Shown piece after piece: positions 11,997 through 24,653 of a stretch of 64,000 nucleotides of DNA. The stretch lies in NCBI GenBank assembly GCA_025738555.1, contig JAOVFP010000015.1, positions 62,001 to 126,000 of the forward strand. The letters are read 5' to 3'. The DNA comes from Cyathus striatus. Its lineage: Eukaryota; Basidiomycota; Agaricomycetes; Agaricales; Nidulariaceae. Below the pieces are notes generated by a model. That model was not told where the DNA came from. It searched no databases and was given only the letters and a program-made list of their open reading frames with translations. The position numbers were made by a program, and so were the translations under genes. Each line of letters opens with the position of its first letter. Position 1 is the first letter of the stretch.

Positions 11997-14900
11997 TTAC
12001 GCCCCCATATGAATAAATGGTACCCAGCGCTCTAAAGGAACGCCGCTGCTTCGCACTGCTTTTATAGCATGATGGAGAGCGTGGGCAGACTGATTTGTGT
12101 CGGATAGGCATCCCTTTCTGTTTTCTAGACCCCTGTCATTGAAGAGATATTCATAGAAGTAATCCGAAATGGTTGCTCCATCTTCATCTGCAATACTCCT
12201 GCTCATATATTAGGTCAAAATGTGAAATACCCAGTAGCGTAGTAGGGAAGGTTCATACCACATGGTTGCCACGACGGAATTAAATCCTGAATAAAGCAAA
12301 GATGTTCCAAAGCTCATCGCTTCATCCGCAAGATCCTCAGTACCGGTAGCAGTCTCGCATGCACACAGGAATGCAAGCTGAGAATGTAACATTGGCTGCT
12401 GCATGATGTGTCGGATGGTAAGTGGTCCGTCATCCAATAAAAGTGCGCTCTCCAAAGGATTGACAACATTTTGCATGCCGTGGCAAGAAAAGTGAACGAT
12501 CGAAGCAGTTGGTAAACGAGAAACGACATTTTCAACAGTTGCTGGATTGTGAGCTTCGTACCCTAAGATTGCAAGTTGATCCGAGGGCACATGCCTTTTA
12601 ATTCGTTGTAGCTCTTCCACCGTCCAGGGTAATGTTCGAGATTCGAGAACTACCATCATTTCAACGTCTGTACTGGAACGTGTATTTGCCTCAGGAGGAT
12701 TGCATCTTCTGTTCAAAAGTGAATCAATTGTGGGGATATACGAAGAGATAAGATAGTCCGAGATGGATTCTGGTCGTTGATGCAATGATATATCTTCCTC
12801 GTATATGCCTGCAGCATGAAGTGGAAGAAAGCTAAATTTTCCAGTAGGGCACCACCATATACGTTTAGGATGATCTGATTTCTGGAGAGGAACTCTGAGC
12901 TTTCGAAACACAGAAGTAGTGAAGTGCGCACTTTGACACCTAAGGCTTCGATAATTGGTTTCGACACTGCATCCCATATCCAATGTAATACATCACGTAA
13001 ACTGGTATCGCTAAATGGTAATTCTTTCGGCTTCACTTGCCCATGTCGGTATTTGTTCATGAATGCCTTAACTTTCTCATCCAAAAATTGTGCAGGTAGA
13101 CATATGTCGGGCATATCAATGCTCGAACATGAATGATTACGGTATCCCAAGGCAGCGGTCCTTCCCTTCTTTAAATTTGGCAATATGACAGAGTATATCA
13201 TGGCACTATCAGCACTCAAAAGTGGTACATGCCGTACTTCGTTGACGGATATAAGCAGTACACTGGATATGTCCAATACACTGGTTTCAGTAAGTAGGAT
13301 GATAGTTTCGTCTTGCTTTAGGAACTTCTGTAAGGTTGAGAACCCTTTTGGAAGAAGGAAATCCTCAAATTCGTGGAGACTCCGTACTTCTTTAAGCACT
13401 TTCTCCCATTCAAGCTGTAAGCCTTCATAATATGCTATATCATTTTCGTACAGTCGTCTCTGTCGAGAGTCATGAATGGAATTGGGTAACGAATCTCGAA
13501 AGGACCCAAAATGTAATTGACTTGATATAGACTGCAGTAGATTGGCCAGCTTCGGAGCCTTCTCCGACAATGCATGCATTGGAGAACGAAGCTGTAAAGC
13601 CTGTGACCAATAGATAGCACGCCCTTGTTCGAGAAACTCGACAGCATCTTCAACTTTGTTAAGCCAAAGTGCACATCCTACCGCATCGCGGCACAATGTC
13701 TCCGTTGAAGCCTCTTGCAATGCATTTCCGTGAGATTCTACATTTAATCCCATTGCTGCAATTTGTGGAAGAAGTTGTATAGCAATTCTGTAGGCTTCAA
13801 GTGCAGATTCATGATAGTAACCTAAGCTATGAGCCCATGTTCGAGCAATCTGTTGGCGGTCCAGCACTGAAGCTGATGAAAGGCTAATGGCAGTTTTGTA
13901 CTCTGATACGGCTTCTTCCAAGTATACCTGGTCCTTGGTTGCAATAAACGTCTTCATCAGAACGCGTGCAAATGTGCAGTATTCATCGGTAGATGGGAAT
14001 AGATGATATCTAGGGCCCTTCTGTAAGCCACGATAGATTTTAACTGCCTCAAATAGATCCGTAGTATCTCCAATATAATGATACCTTAAGGAGAGGCAGT
14101 ATGCAACCGAAATCAGACAATCTGACTGTATTGCACCAAAATTTCCAAGGTTCATTGCCTCTTTAAAGAATGAAATTGCGGAATTGATATCTTCTAAGTT
14201 TCCAAAAGCTGATATTGGATCGAGAGTTTTCAATTTATCATATATTATATTTAAAGTGGTTCCAGGGGTTTCAACAGACTTCATTTGCATCTGCATAGAG
14301 TTTCGCGCAAAGTAGTGCACCTCGACGAAGATACTTGTGCTGCGGCACAATAATGAGGATCCCAAACTGTGTAATACAAATACCTGTATTGAGGGGAGAA
14401 GTGGCAAATCAAGAGCTTCTTCAAGGCATTTTATTGACTCGTCGATGTATTCTTGTCCTTTTGATACTCGAAGCTGTTTTTTAAACATTTCTCCAGCACT
14501 AGGCGCATATGGTACCAAATAGAAGTGGTCCCTATAGAAGAAACCGAACCGTTTCCAGAAGAAGGTAAAAATCTCGGCAATAGTTGATGAGATAGAAGAG
14601 TTATGCTTCACCCTTAATGTAAACGATAGTAGCTCCAATGTAGAATACCGTTTGACATGACCTGTGGGGCGAAGTTGTAGAGCTTCGCATAGCAATAATA
14701 TTGTCTCTTCCAAGTCTAAATGTGCTCCTGCTTCTCGATATCGTACCCATACGGAATTGGCAAGATTATGCAGAATGTATGATCGTGTTTGATGCGATTT
14801 TGGAGTAATAATTTCTGCATCACGATATATGGATATTCCTTCATCAAGATTGCGTTTATCCCCAGTAATTTTAAATCTCCCTACGAGAGCCTCCAAGATG

Positions 14901-16222
14901 GTCGAGAAAATCTGGTAGGTGTGGTTTACTGGATAGGTCATAAGACGAATCCGATCCAGTCCAGTGAAGTTGCAACAGTCCTTCTCGAAATATTTCGATA
15001 GACTTATTAACGTCCTCTATATTCGCATAATACTCCAGCCGACCGGAAAGGCTACGTCCGAGTTCTTCTATAGCGTCAAGGCGATCGGAACTTCCAGGTG
15101 CTGTAAACTCGAATAGGACACTGGTTGCTATTTCAATAGATTCGTCCAAGTCCTTTTTATTTCCATAAAGTTGGAATCGTCTATGCAAGAGATCCGAGAG
15201 TGAACTTAAGTATTCCTTAATATATAAGGGATCCTCTCCTATGTTACTATCCAACGTAGTGGTTGACATGGACTTAATGACATTTGAATTTGATAGATGT
15301 CCTTCCTTCTTTACTGTTTTTATCTACAATGATATAATAGGTAATTTGTTACTTTGAATACACGTCGACGTACCATGTGTCGGTCAATATCAATTGCTTC
15401 TTCAAGATATTCAGGCTGAGAAAATATGTTGAATGCGGCAGCTAACGATACACGAAGGTTACGTAGACATTCCAATCGATCTGATGCTGATTCCGGAGTG
15501 AGTTCAAGAGTTCGTCTCTGCACTCTAATGGTCTCTGGCAACAAGTCATTTTCATTTCCCATCTTGAACTGAAGCTTTTTACAAAGCATCAGTCCTAAAT
15601 TGTAAAATGATACACGAACACTCGGATCGAGATCACAAATATGACTGGTGATTTGAATATATTCGTCCATGTCAGCTTGGTTTCTCGATCTGTTGAAACG
15701 AATGTGTAATGCAGTAGCCAGGTATCCCAAGGAGTAATAGCGTATGTAGAACGGGTATGGGAATCTATCCATGGTGCCACGTAAGAAGAGGATGGTGCGA
15801 TCCAGGAGAACGTCTGGACAAGATGCATCCATTGCTCGAACTGCGAGAGCTTTCGTGATGTAGTCAAATATGCAATCTGAAATTGCTTGGAGATTAATAT
15901 CTAGCAAATCATCCAGGCAGTATGCATCGTTGTTTTCCAGCTGGGATGCGAATGCATCACTATGAAATCTATATTCACAATACATATGAGCTTGGACATG
16001 TTCAAGTAGCCCCGAGATTGTTGCTAGAAGGATATGAACTCGTTTATCGTCTTCAATCTAAACTTTATCAGATTAAAAGGACAAGGAAACTGGGGGAGAT
16101 AATCAACGACGTACCATATACATATCAGCTGTAGTGACTCTGTCAACCAGGGTAAAAATGGAGTTGCGTATTACGGATTCATGGTGTGGTATGTCAGTGA
16201 TTTCATTATCGCTGGGATCCAT
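11997..16222 (-). CDS. TPR-CHAT protein (caspase-like protease fold)
   Basis: Six exons (16222-16115, 16057-15374, 15323-14930, 14880-12932, 12881-12259, 12198-11997) give 1319 residues in frame. The first 900 or so residues are tetratricopeptide-like repeats (DLDESIEIA, NKSIEIFREG, YLEEAVSEYKTAI). The last 270 form a CHAT domain: RIWWCPTGKFSFLPLHAAG, the histidine motif VHFSCHG (His about 1179), the cysteine motif LCACETATG (Cys about 1220) and the usual end ERWVPFIHMGA. CHAT domains share the caspase fold with a His-Cys dyad; TPR-CHAT genes are abundant in agaricomycetes and their substrates are mostly unknown. An in-frame ATG at 16300 would add 26 residues. The 49-nt intron 14881-14929 cuts a TPR that reads well across a 2-base deletion, so it could instead be a frameshift. 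Confidence 0.8.
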
Positions 16223-16484
16223 GGCGTGGGGGCCAGTAAATGAGTGCCTGTATTGGGTAGCAGTATAAGTAGATATCGCACGGTGCTCACTGCTGTGCAA
16301 TTGCTGTTCAGCACTTGCCTTTACGTATGAACTTTTTACAGCCTCAAGGCCTCACCTGAGTTCCATGACATCGACGTGGGAATGCAGAGTATTAATGCAG
16401 AAGAACGAGAATTGACGAGAACGTCGACTCGAGGGGCCCGTGCGCGCGGGTCTTTGTTGGAGTTTGCTTGAGTTTGCTATTGTT

Positions 16485-16513
16485 CCCACTACCTTTTAAA
16501 GTAGTTGGGTTAT
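16485..16513. repeat. 29-bp hairpin motif, copy 2 of 2
   Basis: Matches 5657-5685 at 26 of 29 bases and keeps the palindrome (cccactacctttt aaagtagttggg). It lies about 265 bp upstream of the TPR-CHAT start and just outside the hAT transposon. Confidence 0.6.
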
Positions 16514-16569
16514 AGGGACCTCTGGATTTCCTTATAAGTCAATTTGTGGATCGCGGGTCGGGATCTCAC

Positions 16570-19500
16570 TAGTGTTGCCGCGGCTCGGCTAAGGTTCAGC
16601 TAGGCTCGGCTACTCCTCAGCTCGGCTGTTTTGGGGCTCAAGAGCCAAAAATAGCTGATTTATCGGTTCGGTTTAGCTCAGCTCAAGGCTAGCCAACGGC
16701 TACTTTCAGGTTCATGATCAACTTCTATAAATGTATAGTAAATTGTCAACAAATCGTAGTCCTATGCATCGTCGTCGTGATCATCATGCAGTAAACTACT
16801 TAAGAATGCACTAATGTCCTCAGGTACCTTTTTTTCTTCATTCATAATATTCTCAATGATCTTGGTCTCGTCCTGTCTTGAAGTCCCTTCCGTAAAGTTC
16901 AACTGTGAATTACCATGTTTACGAGAAAATTTGATCATTTGTAATGCTTCCATCAGTTTTGGGCTGATACGGTTTCGTCGTTCTGTCATAGTTTCCTTTG
17001 CAGATGAGAACACTCTCTCACAAGGAACAGCGGACCCTTGAATGGGTAGAATGTCAAGGGCAAGTCGGAAAATTGTTGGGTATCTGAGATGATTTTCCTA
17101 TAAATAAAATTAGTGACACAATTTATACAAATACTCAAGAGCACTAGTTACCTGCCAGAAAGCGAGAATAGTGGAGCTAGATTGAGTATCAAGGAAGTAT
17201 GATTCAACCTCAGCTTGAAGACTCTGTGGTTTAGAATGTCTACTGTAATGATCATCATCAAGCTCCAGAATCATGTCAGCACGAGCAAGATCATCTAAGT
17301 CAGATTCATTGGAATCCATGTTGTCAAAACTGAAGTCAGAATCATATGGATCATAATAAGTATCTTGTTTTCTGCGTGCTGGTGTCTTTATATTTGCAGA
17401 AGTGCGATATTTTCGAAGCTAAGGAACAATTAATTAGGAAGAAAGAAATATAATATGTAAAATGACGAACTGTGTCAATAAAAAGCTGTTTCACCGAATC
17501 TACTTTGTTCGGCATATTTATTTCAATCCACTTGAGTTTGCTGGCAGGATTGAGAACTATAATCATGAGTTGATAAATAGGTATGAAAAATGAAAAGATT
17601 ATTAGAATTAATACATACTTAAAGAAAATAGGTAAGCAGGTACAACATTAGTGCGCTGATTATAGTCCTGTAGTTTTTTTATACCCGCATTGATAACACT
17701 TTCATATATAGGCATGCGATCCTTGAGCTTTGTCCATATTTTAATCATCGCATTGAAAGATGGCAGTGCATGACATAGTGTTGGTGTCTTTTCAGCAGAA
17801 AGCTTCTGTTGAAATGAGTGTGGCACCTGTAATAGTAATGTATTATCAGTACTTATTCATATCATAAATTCATGCCTATTATTTACCCCAAGTATTGCAG
17901 CATATGACCTGAGTACTTCCCAATCGTTATTTGTGAGGACATAGTCCTCCAATTCACGAGATAAATACTGGTCAATTCCCTATTCATTTAGAACATTAAT
18001 TATGTGAAGAATTTTAGTCAATAACACCTGCACACCTTTCGAACAGTTAATGCCCTTTCTATCATTAAATAAGTCGAAGACCATCGTGTACTAACATCAC
18101 GTAGTAACTCTAAAACCGGATAATTTGGTATGTTGATCAGGGTCTTCCGAAAGGCATCTCGTCGATTAGATGATGATCGAATCTAGATGGAACTATGAAA
18201 TTTAAGTGAAATATAAAATGATATATCAAATACCTTTCGAATAGCTGCGCGAAGCAAAGCTATAGGGTCACGTTTGCTTCCTGGCTTTGCTCTATATTCC
18301 ACAGCATTATCTTCTGCATAACCTAAATCCGTAGCTGCTGATAATACAGCTTGACATGCGAGATTTACGATGTGTGGGAAGCAACTAGTTATAAATAGAA
18401 TGTCAGAACTTGCATATCGAAATATTTGAATACGCACCGTACACGCCGCTCAGAGGCATTGAAAGGAATATTGCGCACACGCAAGTCTTTCTGCAGTGCT
18501 TCAACAAATGTATCGTTATTTGAGGCATTGTCTAATGTTACCCAGCCGATCTATGAACATATTAAAAAGATCTTCCAGTAATCTAATATATTATCATACC
18601 TTAGATGCGATTTCAAGTCGATCAAGAATATATAGAAATGCGCCAGATAGATGAACTCCAGTATGACGACCAGGTACACGATGAAATCCTACTAAATCAG
18701 ATCGAAGATTTAATTTATAATGCATTCCTTCAGAGGTCTGCTCTGTCTTGACTTCGATGCAATGGGCAGTTACAGCCATGAACGGAGAAAGGTTTTCATC
18801 TGACCATAAGTCCATTGTCAGTGAGATAGATCCGATTGTATTCTTCAATAATACATTGAGCTTAATGCGAAAAAATATTTAAAACAGTGTACTTACTGTT
18901 AATTCATCTCTCAAATGATCGAGATGATTATCCCATGTTTCCATAATTTTGTTGCGGAGCTGTGTGCGATGAGGATATCTTCATCTGTAAGGTCTTCTCG
19001 CAACATTAGGAACAGAGACCGTAGTTTCTCGTTTTCGATCACATTAATTGACTATAATATAAGCATCAGTGTGAGTTAAAACGAGTATTGTAAGTACTAT
19101 AATTCAAATACATACCTGGTCATCTGAAACAACCCAATCAACTAATGCTTCTACAAATGCTTCCTTTGAGAAAGGTTGTCGTTTCGGGCTGGCTTTGGCA
19201 GTGGGATTTTCATTGTGCTTCGCTCGGTGCGCATCAATAAGCGAGTTGATTTCGGCAGTCCTTCCAACCGTAATTTTCAGTTGATCACAGGCGGCAATCC
19301 AGTGGTCTAAGTGTATGTTTGCCAGATGTCGCCTAAGAATACCAGTAGTTGTAGATAATTTGTAGTGCGAAATCCTATGTGTTGGTTGTGATTTCTGAAG
19401 TAAACTAAAATTGCATCAGATAAACAGATATATTAGATGGTATAGTTACGAGAAAATAAAATAAAACTTGCCTGCAAAAGTGGCACTCTCGAAGTACTTC

Positions 19501-20797
19501 ACCTTTTATATTTACTTCTTGGAAGAATGTCTTCACATCATCAGCACCACGGCTCTTCCCTGGACGTTCTCGCTTTGTAAATGCTTGGCCAGAACGAGCC
19601 TTACTGTGTGGACCAGCACGAGGGGACAGTGTCGACGGAGTTGCGACAGTGTTTAAACGCTCGAGCAAAGATGCATCAGCAGAACCATCTGAGTCACTAT
19701 CGTTTGGATCCACTGGTTTGAGACTGAACTGAGGCGTAACCAAGGGCTCCGGGCTGGTGGATGGTTTTTCGAGGAATGGATCCGAATTGCTGATATTGGT
19801 ATCAACAGGAGGAGAAATCGGAATGGGTGATGGCACTGGTACAGCATCGGCTTTCGCTTTTTGAGACTGCTTATTTTGAGTAGTTTTGCGTTTCGGTTTC
19901 GCTGGTTCTGCAACAGAGAAAGTGATAAGTCGAAATTAAGGAGCATAGAATAGTATAAAACATGTAATACAGTGGACATACATACCTGGATTGATTTCGT
20001 TGTCATTTCCAGCGGTCTTCATGGCAGCAGCTTTACGAGGAGGCATGAATAGCAAGTGGTAGAGTAGAGCAATAGGGTGTCAGCAGTTATTTGCAAAATG
20101 TATGCGTGATTCGTTCTGAATTTCATGCTATGCGCTGCCACTTAAATACTTGAAATTTTCGGTATCAAAAAATTACAGTAAAGTACAAATTAAAAATCTG
20201 AGTCAATACTCTGTACCAGTCCTCAACGTTGCAACTTGCGCATCACAATCGCTCCGCAGCATTGAATTCAACAAGACACGATTACCATTGCTAATAGCCA
20301 TTTTCCTGTGCGCTGGGTATCTGTAGGTGCAATAATAAAATCACCGAGACACGAGTATTGTAGTCAGTAGCCATTTTCCTGTGTACTAGGTAGCCACAAG
20401 GCAGAAATGAGGCAAAACTTGGGCAAAACTGTGGTGCTATTCGTCAGTTTCAAGTACTTGAACTTGAGCAATGATGACATACATGATGTAACAGGAGCTT
20501 TATAGACATATTAATTGAACATGGGGTTGAGATTTGCCTTTCCGTATGGTGGAAATGTGTATGAGCTATAGAATTGGAGGATCGTGAACGAAGTGTACTG
20601 ATGGTTGTCGATTCCTGACTAGTTAGGCGTAAGGAAATCCTTACGTACTCTGGCTTGGTCGGCTCGAGCCTCAGCTAGCCGGCTATTTCCTGAGCCACTC
20701 AAAAATAAGCCGTACTCCATTTTGGAGGCTCAGCTCGGCCAATTTTCGGTTCAGCTCATGCGGCTAGCGGCTTTGAGCTGAGCCCGCGGCAACACTA
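16570..20797 (-). mobile_element. Full-length hAT transposon with 8-bp TSD
   Basis: Perfect 8-bp target duplication GATCTCAC at 16562-16569 and 20798-20805. Terminal inverted repeats start TAGTGTTGCCGCGG, followed at both ends by many cggct/agctc subterminal repeats. The 4228-bp interior carries a multi-exon hAT transposase on the minus strand. The intact target duplication and recognisable termini suggest a fairly recent insertion. Confidence 0.93.
16762..20046 (-). pseudogene. hAT transposase, nearly intact, one frameshift
   Basis: A multi-exon gene starting MPPRKAAAMKT at 20046. A BED-type zinc-finger-like region (CHFC, then HLANIH, split by a GC-AG intron) is followed by the hAT catalytic core (TMDLWSDENLSPFMAVTAH), a CFPHIVNLACQAV segment, STRWSSTYLMIERAL and the C-terminal dimerisation region CERVFSSAKETMTERRNRIS, ending at 16762. 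Introns are about 50-70 nt. The only break found is near 18972-18975: the conserved DEDI-PHRT peptide is split between frames by one missing base. Unless this is a sequence error the element is not autonomous. The product would cut and paste the element at its terminal repeats. Confidence 0.85.
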
Positions 20798-20940
20798 GAT
20801 CTCACTTTCTAGCAATATGATTGGCCGAAGCCCCTTTACCCTCTGTGATTGGTTTGTCAATCGATCACTTGTGACATTCTGTGACAAAGGGCGCTTGTAA
20901 ATATTGATTTTCTCTCATTCAGTTTAGTTACTGAGTACTA

Positions 20941-21066
20941 ACCCCCTTCTTGTTCTCTTGCGACGAACAAAGTCCAGCCCAGTCCTCATAGGTCCTCCTG
21001 GAGTAGGAAAGACTGCAATATTAGAAGATTTAGCAAGTCGCATCATCGCAAAAGGGGTTCCTGAGA
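20941..21066 (+). pseudogene. ClpB/Hsp78-type AAA+ gene fragment
   Basis: A short plus-strand stretch encodes [18 protein letters not shown] then [17 protein letters not shown], matching the Walker A region of the first AAA+ domain of ClpB/Hsp104/Hsp78 disaggregases. It ends at a stop shortly after, and the rest of the domain (Walker B, M-domain) is not found. A weak continuation may exist near 21150. The 124-residue frame on the opposite strand is only its antisense shadow. Probably a captured or duplicated fragment next to the hAT insertion. Confidence 0.65.
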
Positions 21067-22224
21067 GAGCAACCTCAGGATAAGAACTCTCCTTCCCTTC
21101 ATCACACTCTGTACCTGTAGCTCCACAGAGTCGACTCAGAGCTTTGAGACTCAGAACCTGTACATAGTGTACTGTGAGTAAATCACACAAATGACCATTT
21201 TGAGCTCCGAGGGATCTTTTTATTCCATGCTGCGGGCAGGATCCATTGCCACAACCTGCCAGTGTCAATAATATCGCCTTTCTTTCGCCACTGTTCAAGT
21301 CCCTAGGTGCACATATCTGTCTCGTTTCGTTTCCTGGTCACCTGGTGTCAACGTAAATCTGATAGAAGGAAATAATGGCCATCAATTCTCGACTCCCCTC
21401 TTAACTTAACATGAGGAATATATAGCAACTCACACTCTGTACCCACGGATCTGATCTGATCATATATCGAAAGAGGCAACAACATAACTATCACTGGAAG
21501 TCACCTCTATCTTGTCTTCATCATCTAAGTTTAGAGTAGGATATCACATAAGCATGGTATACTGCTATCAGCGTGTAATGACTATGTACGCCCTATGTGC
21601 TTCATTGCGGAAGGCTGTTGATTTAATCATGATGAACAGTCAAATGAAATATCATATGCTTGATCTATACCTTTTATCAACCTATCAGATACAATTTCGA
21701 AACTCGGAAAGTTGGATCAAGTTTCATACACAATATATCTGCTGAATGCGTGGTTTTTTTCTAGCAAGCCCATGCACATAAATGAAAGAAGAGTATACAC
21801 GACGAGAGCTATAAGTGCCCACGAATGTCGACTGAGCTGAAATGTGTAACATCTACATCAAGACTTATGTTTTACGTTGGCAGGCATGGGTTTAGGTTAC
21901 ATATAGCGATTGTTATTCTCATAGTGAGCTATAACAAATGGAAGATAGCCCACATGAGTTCACTGATTTTGAGACTTAATGGCCTTGAACAGTGATGATG
22001 GATATCTCGGGATGCACTCAAATCTTCTGCTCTATTTTGACTTTCAGTGTTTATGATCGCCATCATATTATACGTGAGGTCCAGAATCTTCTCATCATTC
22101 AATCTAACACTGCATTTAAACCCGTACTATCTACCACAACTGAAGATAAAATTCAATTTCACATAAATGCAGACAGTTGTCTAACTTTGCGCTAAGTGAC
22201 GCCTAAGGAGGAATACCGTCAAGT
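21067..22224. other. Intergenic, no gene seen
   Basis: AT-rich, with no supported coding exon. The frames at 21512-21745 and 21992-22195 show no domain and no splice context. Confidence 0.45.
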
Positions 22225-23856
22225 ATGGCCAATCCGAATGAATTGCCACCAGATATACAGAAGCTGTCCAACATGTAAGTGGCGGTTTTTAGACAATGAT
22301 TGCTGATTAATGTGCTGTCGATGAAACAGACTTTCAACAAAGTATTACTTCGTGGCTGCATCTACCCTCCTCCTGTATGACTACATTTTAAGCTTTCCTC
22401 AAGGGGTGATTCCCAATTTTATGTACAATTCAAAAATTTATCACAATATTAACATTACACACAGATTAGATTAGTGTGGCGGGGGAGGAAAACCCCAGGT
22501 GAGTATGATACTGTCTTATAATACATCACTAACCGTGCTAAATATGGTAATCTAGCTACAGTTCTGTTTTTTATAGTAGGGCCTATCGCTGTGTAATGAA
22601 AAAAATCTCATTGAATCATTCCATTTAGAATCGATATATCAGCTTGGCATTTTGTATCATAGTCCTAACCTGTACGTTATCGATATGCGAACAAGACACA
22701 GAAACTGAAATCAAATGGCGTATTTTCTCCCTGCATGGACTGAATTGGTAAGTATGATTCTGTTTTGATTTTGAAACCAGAGTTATAACATGCACATTAG
22801 GTGTCAGTATTTTCAATAAATATTTGCTCCTGATCTGAAATTTGGCCAATTATTAGTTGCTCCCGATTTGCTATCGCGGAGTTCATACAGACTGTAATCA
22901 TATTCACGATAGCAGAGATATTTCTGTCACTTCGGTAATGTGTCATTGCACATCATCTATTATAGATTTTAACTCTCTTGTAGAATCCATGTGTTAACGA
23001 AGAGAAATAAAATAATATCGAGCGTTCTTGGGATTCATATCATAACGCAGTTAATCCTAGCATTTTATATCTTTTCGAAGATAGGCCAAGATAATACCCT
23101 GAGAAGTAAGCCACATCCAGTCATCATTATATTCTAGTTCTGTGCGCTGATTATGGATTAGATCCCGTAGTACTAACACCACCGGAAGATACACTTGTAG
23201 GACAGGGCTCAAACAGAAATATGTTCCAAAGTAAGTACTCAAACTATGTTGATATTCACTTTAAAGCTAAGTGGCTATCAAGTATGCGAGCTTTTCCCCG
23301 ATCCTACGGCGTAAGTACATCTGTAATTTGGTCAGAAACTTGCTGAGTACTAAATACTATACACTTTAGTTATCCACTAACTGTCGCCAACCTTTGTCTT
23401 GCGCTTAGTTTTGATACCTTAGTCTTTGTTTTGACCCTATGGATTACCATATCTTCACGTAAAAATTGGTTTCCGACATTAAAATGGGTCAAAGTGGTTC
23501 AACGAGATGGGACGATATTTTTCTTGCTATTTTTTCATGTACATTGCTTTGGATTTTGTTAGGTTTTAACGCACCTCCAAGCCTAGCATTGATAGCAGCG
23601 GAGTGAGTACTGAAATTTATGTTGTTGAATGCACTAATTCCAGTTACACAGACCGGACTTAATGTGATGATCATATCTTTTATTCTTACATGAAGAGCTG
23701 ATGGATGTAATTTGAAGGCTTATAGCCATACTAATCAACAGAATGCATCTCTCCCTGAGAGAGGCCGGACAACAAGTCCCCAATAATTTGCCTCCTCCAG
23801 GGAGTATTCCATTGGAAATTATAGTTGCACGTCACACGATAACCACTGTACTATAG
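22225..23856 (+). CDS. DUF6533 multi-pass membrane protein
   Basis: About ten exons can be traced: 22225-22274, 22330-22405, 22465-22498, 22556-22575, 22629-22747, 22857-22934, 22984-23105, 23138-23230, 23283-23310, 23370-about 23535, then uncertain 3' exons. The N-terminal exons give the DUF6533 signature (KYYFVAASTLLLYDYILSFP, IRLVWRG, VLFFINRYISLAF). Hydrophobic helices follow (FAIAEFIQTVIIFTIAEIFL, then IISSVLGIHIITQLILAFYI). DUF6533 proteins are multi-pass membrane proteins largely confined to Agaricomycetes, of unknown function. A 32-nt intron (23106-23137) is unusually short. Near 23530 either a 43-nt intron or a one-base deletion is needed. A TGA at 23691-23693 may end the protein before the usual LREA tail, so the 3' end is uncertain. 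Confidence 0.7.
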
Positions 23857-24653
23857 AGTGAAGGTCACCATATCATTAACAGCAGAGTATGTTATGTATT
23901 ATATTGTGCAATTATGATTGTGGTTTCACCATATGAAGCCACAGTATCTGAGATTCGTGGCTTCTATATCCTAAAGAATTTGTCCATATCACCATCTTCT
24001 CGCATCATCCTATCACCATCATAACATACTCGTGACTAAGATCTTTGCATGGGTTTGCTCTGTATGTATTGTAGTGGTATGTACAATAGTGGGGATTTGG
24101 GGTTTGTGTACATTGTGTTCACATTCAGTTATTATACAATGGTGATACGTACTCCATCAATAGCATAGTTCCCTGCCTTATGAACTGTTTTCTCCCTTCT
24201 GCTAAGTATTATCATCCCTTCTCATGAAGTCAATGAATCTACATGCAGACTTCTGCTGACTCCCTCCTTGGACAACTATATTTTGTAGTAACAAACTAAT
24301 CTGTCAATCTTGCTGTGAGTGACTTAAATCACCGGTTTAATTTGTTGGTAGTGGGCTTTGCCGCTTGTCGGCCCTAATTCTTTATTATGTAATGTTCAAT
24401 TTTCCTTTGTCCACAAACGCTCGCGGCTAAGCGGCTCATCTGACCATCATCGCCTTCGGCATAAAAGACCACGTAAGGTTTGGTACTGTAACGACAAAGT
24501 TCAATGGCAACCCGCAACGTTTTGGTACGTAACATGTCAACAAACTAATATAAGCACACAGCATTCGGTCATCTACATATCAACTCTTCTTACCACATTC
24601 TTTCATAGTATTGGGACCACTTTGACTTAGAAAGTCTTCTTCACGTATTACCT
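23857..24653. other. Intergenic between two plus-strand genes
   Basis: Contains a small inverted repeat (gaagccac ... gtggcttc, about 23935-23965) and the second copy of the 11736-type repeat. No gene seen. Confidence 0.5.
24346..24470 (+). repeat. Dispersed repeat, copy 2
   Basis: Second copy of the repeat at 11736-11850, with the same orientation and order of blocks. Confidence 0.5.

Noticed and set aside
20924..21298. 124-residue minus-strand ORF
   Set aside because: It is the antisense of the ClpB-type Walker A fragment; the phrase [12 protein letters not shown] is a classic shadow of that motif.
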